A stretch of DNA of 16,457 bases from an uncultured Eubacteriales bacterium (GTDB lineage Bacteria; Bacillota; Clostridia; Lachnospirales; Lachnospiraceae). Every line of letters starts with the position of its first letter. The stretch's first letter is position 1. The stretch covers positions 1 through 16,457 of the forward strand of contig UQVN01000047.1 of assembly GCA_900544525.1 (NCBI GenBank). Reading direction: 5' to 3'. A program made the position numbers and the translations under genes. The notes below the pieces were generated by a model. It saw only the letters and a list, made by a program, of their open reading frames with translations, was not told the DNA's origin and searched no databases. Of the stretch, positions 15,203 to 16,457 are shown one piece after another.

Positions 15203-15279
15203 CGTTTTGGGACGTTAAGTTACTTCTAGTAATCTATACTTTATTGGAGCGGAAGTTTACCAATAGGAACGTAAGTCCC
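15203..15279 (+). ncRNA. Possible structured leader upstream of the RluD-like gene
   Basis: In the 192-base gap before the last gene, several inverted repeats nest. GGGAC (15209-15213) pairs with GTCCC (15275-15279), and GTT (15214-15216) pairs with AAC (15268-15270). Inside lie two hairpins: TTACT/AGTAA (15220-15232) and TATTGG/CCAATA (15242-15265). Drawn as RNA this is a three-way junction. An alternative closing stem, CGTTTT (15203-15208) with GGAACG (15266-15271), competes with the outer helix. No promoter is clear upstream. Helices are short and AT-rich, so chance pairing is a real possibility. It matches no riboswitch class I can name. Confidence 0.3.
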
Positions 15280-15335
15280 TTGCTTGAGCTATGGATATCA
15301 GTGACGTAGTAAAAAAGAAAGATAGGAAGGAACAA

Positions 15336-16364
15336 ATGAGAGAACTTATGATACAAAAAGGAGAAGGGAATCAGCGACTTGATAAATTCCTTGGGAAATA
15401 TATGGATCAAGCGCCAAAATCCTTTTTCTATAAAATGCTTCGAAAAAAAAATATTAAATTAAATGGAAAAAAAGCAGAGGGGAATGAAAAAATTATAGAA
15501 GGAGATACAATTACATTATATTTGTCGGATGAAACAATCGATAGTTTTCGCTCTATGAGTAACGCAAGACAGAAAGAAAAGAAGGGGAAACAAGATTCTC
15601 AACAAGGAAATAAAAATTGGAAAGAGGAATATCCAAAAATCCCAGTGGTATATGAAGATGAACACGTCATTTTTATGAATAAACCATCAGGACTTTTAAC
15701 ACAAAAAGCGGAAAAAAAGGATCGTTCTTTAAATGACTGGTTATTACAATATGCAGAGGAAAAGAAAAAAGAAGAAACAGGAAATATTAAAGTGAAGCCT
15801 TCCATTTGTAATCGATTAGATCGCAATACAAGCGGACTTGTAATCGGTGGACTTTCTTTAATCGGTCTTCAAACGATGTCAGAAGTATTGAAAAACCGTA
15901 CGGTTCATAAATATTATTTAACGCTTGTAAAAGGGAAAGTAAGGACTTCTTCTCACTTAAAAGGCTGGCTTATAAAAGATGAAAAAAGGAACCAAGTAAC
16001 TCTTCTCGATAAAAGAGTGGAAGATTCTGTTTTTATCGAGACAAAATATGAACCTCTTTGTGTTGGAAGAGATATTACATTGTTAAAAGTACATTTGATT
16101 ACAGGAAGAACTCATCAAATTCGTGCTCATTTAGCTTCCATTGGTCATCCAGTAGTAGGAGATACAAAATATGGCGATCGAGGGATTAATGTAAAATTCC
16201 GTGAGAACTATCGGGTGCAAGATCAGATTCTCCATGCCTATCAGTTACAATTTGAGCAAATAGAAGGGGAGCTATCTTATTTATCCCAGCGAACTTTTAC
16301 CGCTAAGTTACCAAGATTATTTGAAAAAGTACTAAAAGGAGAAGGAATCAGCTGGAAAGAATAA
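15336..16364 (+). CDS. RluC/RluD-type 23S rRNA pseudouridine synthase
   Basis: The enzyme makes pseudouridine in 23S rRNA. An N-terminal S4 domain (about residues 12-62, QRLDKFL...KLNGKKA) is followed by a charged linker (about 73-100), then the catalytic domain with VVYEDEHVIFMNKPSGL (104-120), NRLDRNTSG carrying catalytic Asp162, and the TGRTHQIRAHLASIGHPVVGDTKYG motif. Length is 342 residues. The frame opens at ATG 15291, but I use ATG 15336: it has AGGAAGGA (15324-15331) just upstream, and homologs begin MRE-x(n)-QRLDK. A third ATG at 15348 lacks such a site. It follows a strong terminator, so it needs its own promoter, which I could not place with confidence. Which uridines it modifies cannot be told; Firmicutes usually carry several paralogs. 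Confidence 0.92.
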   Translation: MRELMIQKGEGNQRLDKFLGKYMDQAPKSFFYKMLRKKNIKLNGKKAEGNEKIIEGDTITLYLSDETIDSFRSMSNARQKEKKGKQDSQQGNKNWKEEYPKIPVVYEDEHVIFMNKPSGLLTQKAEKKDRSLNDWLLQYAEEKKKEETGNIKVKPSICNRLDRNTSGLVIGGLSLIGLQTMSEVLKNRTVHKYYLTLVKGKVRTSSHLKGWLIKDEKRNQVTLLDKRVEDSVFIETKYEPLCVGRDITLLKVHLITGRTHQIRAHLASIGHPVVGDTKYGDRGINVKFRENYRVQDQILHAYQLQFEQIEGELSYLSQRTFTAKLPRLFEKVLKGEGISWKE

Positions 16365-16388
16365 CGGGAAAAGTTTGCAAAGCGTGTT

Positions 16389-16428
16389 TCGTATTGTTTG
16401 AGATAACCAGTGTTAGAAAACGATACGA
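16389..16428 (+). repeat. Long hairpin downstream of the RluD-like gene
   Basis: TCGTATTGTTT (16389-16399) pairs with AAACGATACGA (16418-16428) over 11 bp with one G-U pair. Inside, TAAC (16404-16407) pairs with GTTA (16412-16415) around a CAGT loop; GAGA and GA lie opposite each other between the two helices. No T-run follows on either strand, so it is not a standard terminator. The rest of the tail to 16457 holds no gene that I can see. Confidence 0.55.
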
Positions 16429-16457
16429 TAGAAAAAGAAACCGATGAAATAAGAAAT

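Noticed and set aside
15201..15271. Glutamine riboswitch (glnA motif), suggested by ATCGTT, CGGAAG and GGAACG in the right order
   Set aside because: The closing stem can form, but the conserved sequence after CGGAAG and the expected second stem are missing. The class is mainly cyanobacterial. The resemblance is probably chance.
15291..15335. Upstream start (ATG 15291) adding 15 residues to the RluD-like protein
   Set aside because: No ribosome site precedes it, while ATG 15336 has a good one and matches the family N-terminus.
1..16457. A new defence, mobile or multi-gene accessory system
   Set aside because: Every substantial gene belongs to a known core family in ordinary order and strand. 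No repeats, toxin-antitoxin pair, transposase or compositional break was seen. The interesting signals are regulatory only.

Overview
The window is about 16.5 kb of AT-rich, gene-dense, low-GC Gram-positive chromosome. All sixteen supported genes lie on the + strand. Spore-coat ATPase spoIVA, the DUF512-der-plsY-gpsA order, a PHP-type histidinol phosphatase, and the A/G-rich Shine-Dalgarno sites together point to an endospore-forming Clostridia member. Lachnospiraceae is my best guess, but this rests on gene content and style, not on a search. I see no mobile element, CRISPR array, tRNA, rRNA or phage gene. No gene-free stretch exceeds 300 bases; the longest is about 190.

Layout. (1) 1-4411: a tightly packed operon whose promoter is outside the window. 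It holds the 3' end of a DUF512 protein, der (ribosome-assembly GTPase), plsY, gpsA and an AI-2E family membrane protein. GpsA makes glycerol-3-phosphate and PlsY acylates it, so the pair covers the entry to phospholipid synthesis. A strong hairpin terminator follows. (2) 4504-5385: a PHP phosphatase gene with its own candidate promoter and a leader hairpin. (3) 5436-6969: spoIVA behind a candidate sigma-E promoter. (4) 7003-8816: fabH behind a near-consensus housekeeping promoter overlapped by a FabT-type palindrome, then a membrane-anchored M23 peptidase. An intrinsic terminator is embedded in the first codons of the peptidase gene. (5) 8842-9757: a small alarmone synthetase with an extended -10 promoter. 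(6) 9883-15173: a translation/RNA-modification operon: rsmF-like m5C methyltransferase, rsuA-like pseudouridine synthase, HAD phosphatase, YgiQ radical SAM protein and a YcxB-like membrane protein, closed by a perfect 11-bp terminator. (7) 15336-16364: an RluC/RluD-type pseudouridine synthase, flanked on both sides by non-coding DNA with unexplained inverted repeats.

Taken together, the window links envelope lipid synthesis, sporulation, stringent response and ribosome maturation. The genes are ordinary core genes. I did not find a new multi-gene system. The most interesting signals are regulatory: the FabT-like operator on an isolated fabH, the terminator inside the peptidase gene, and two possibly structured RNAs around the last gene.
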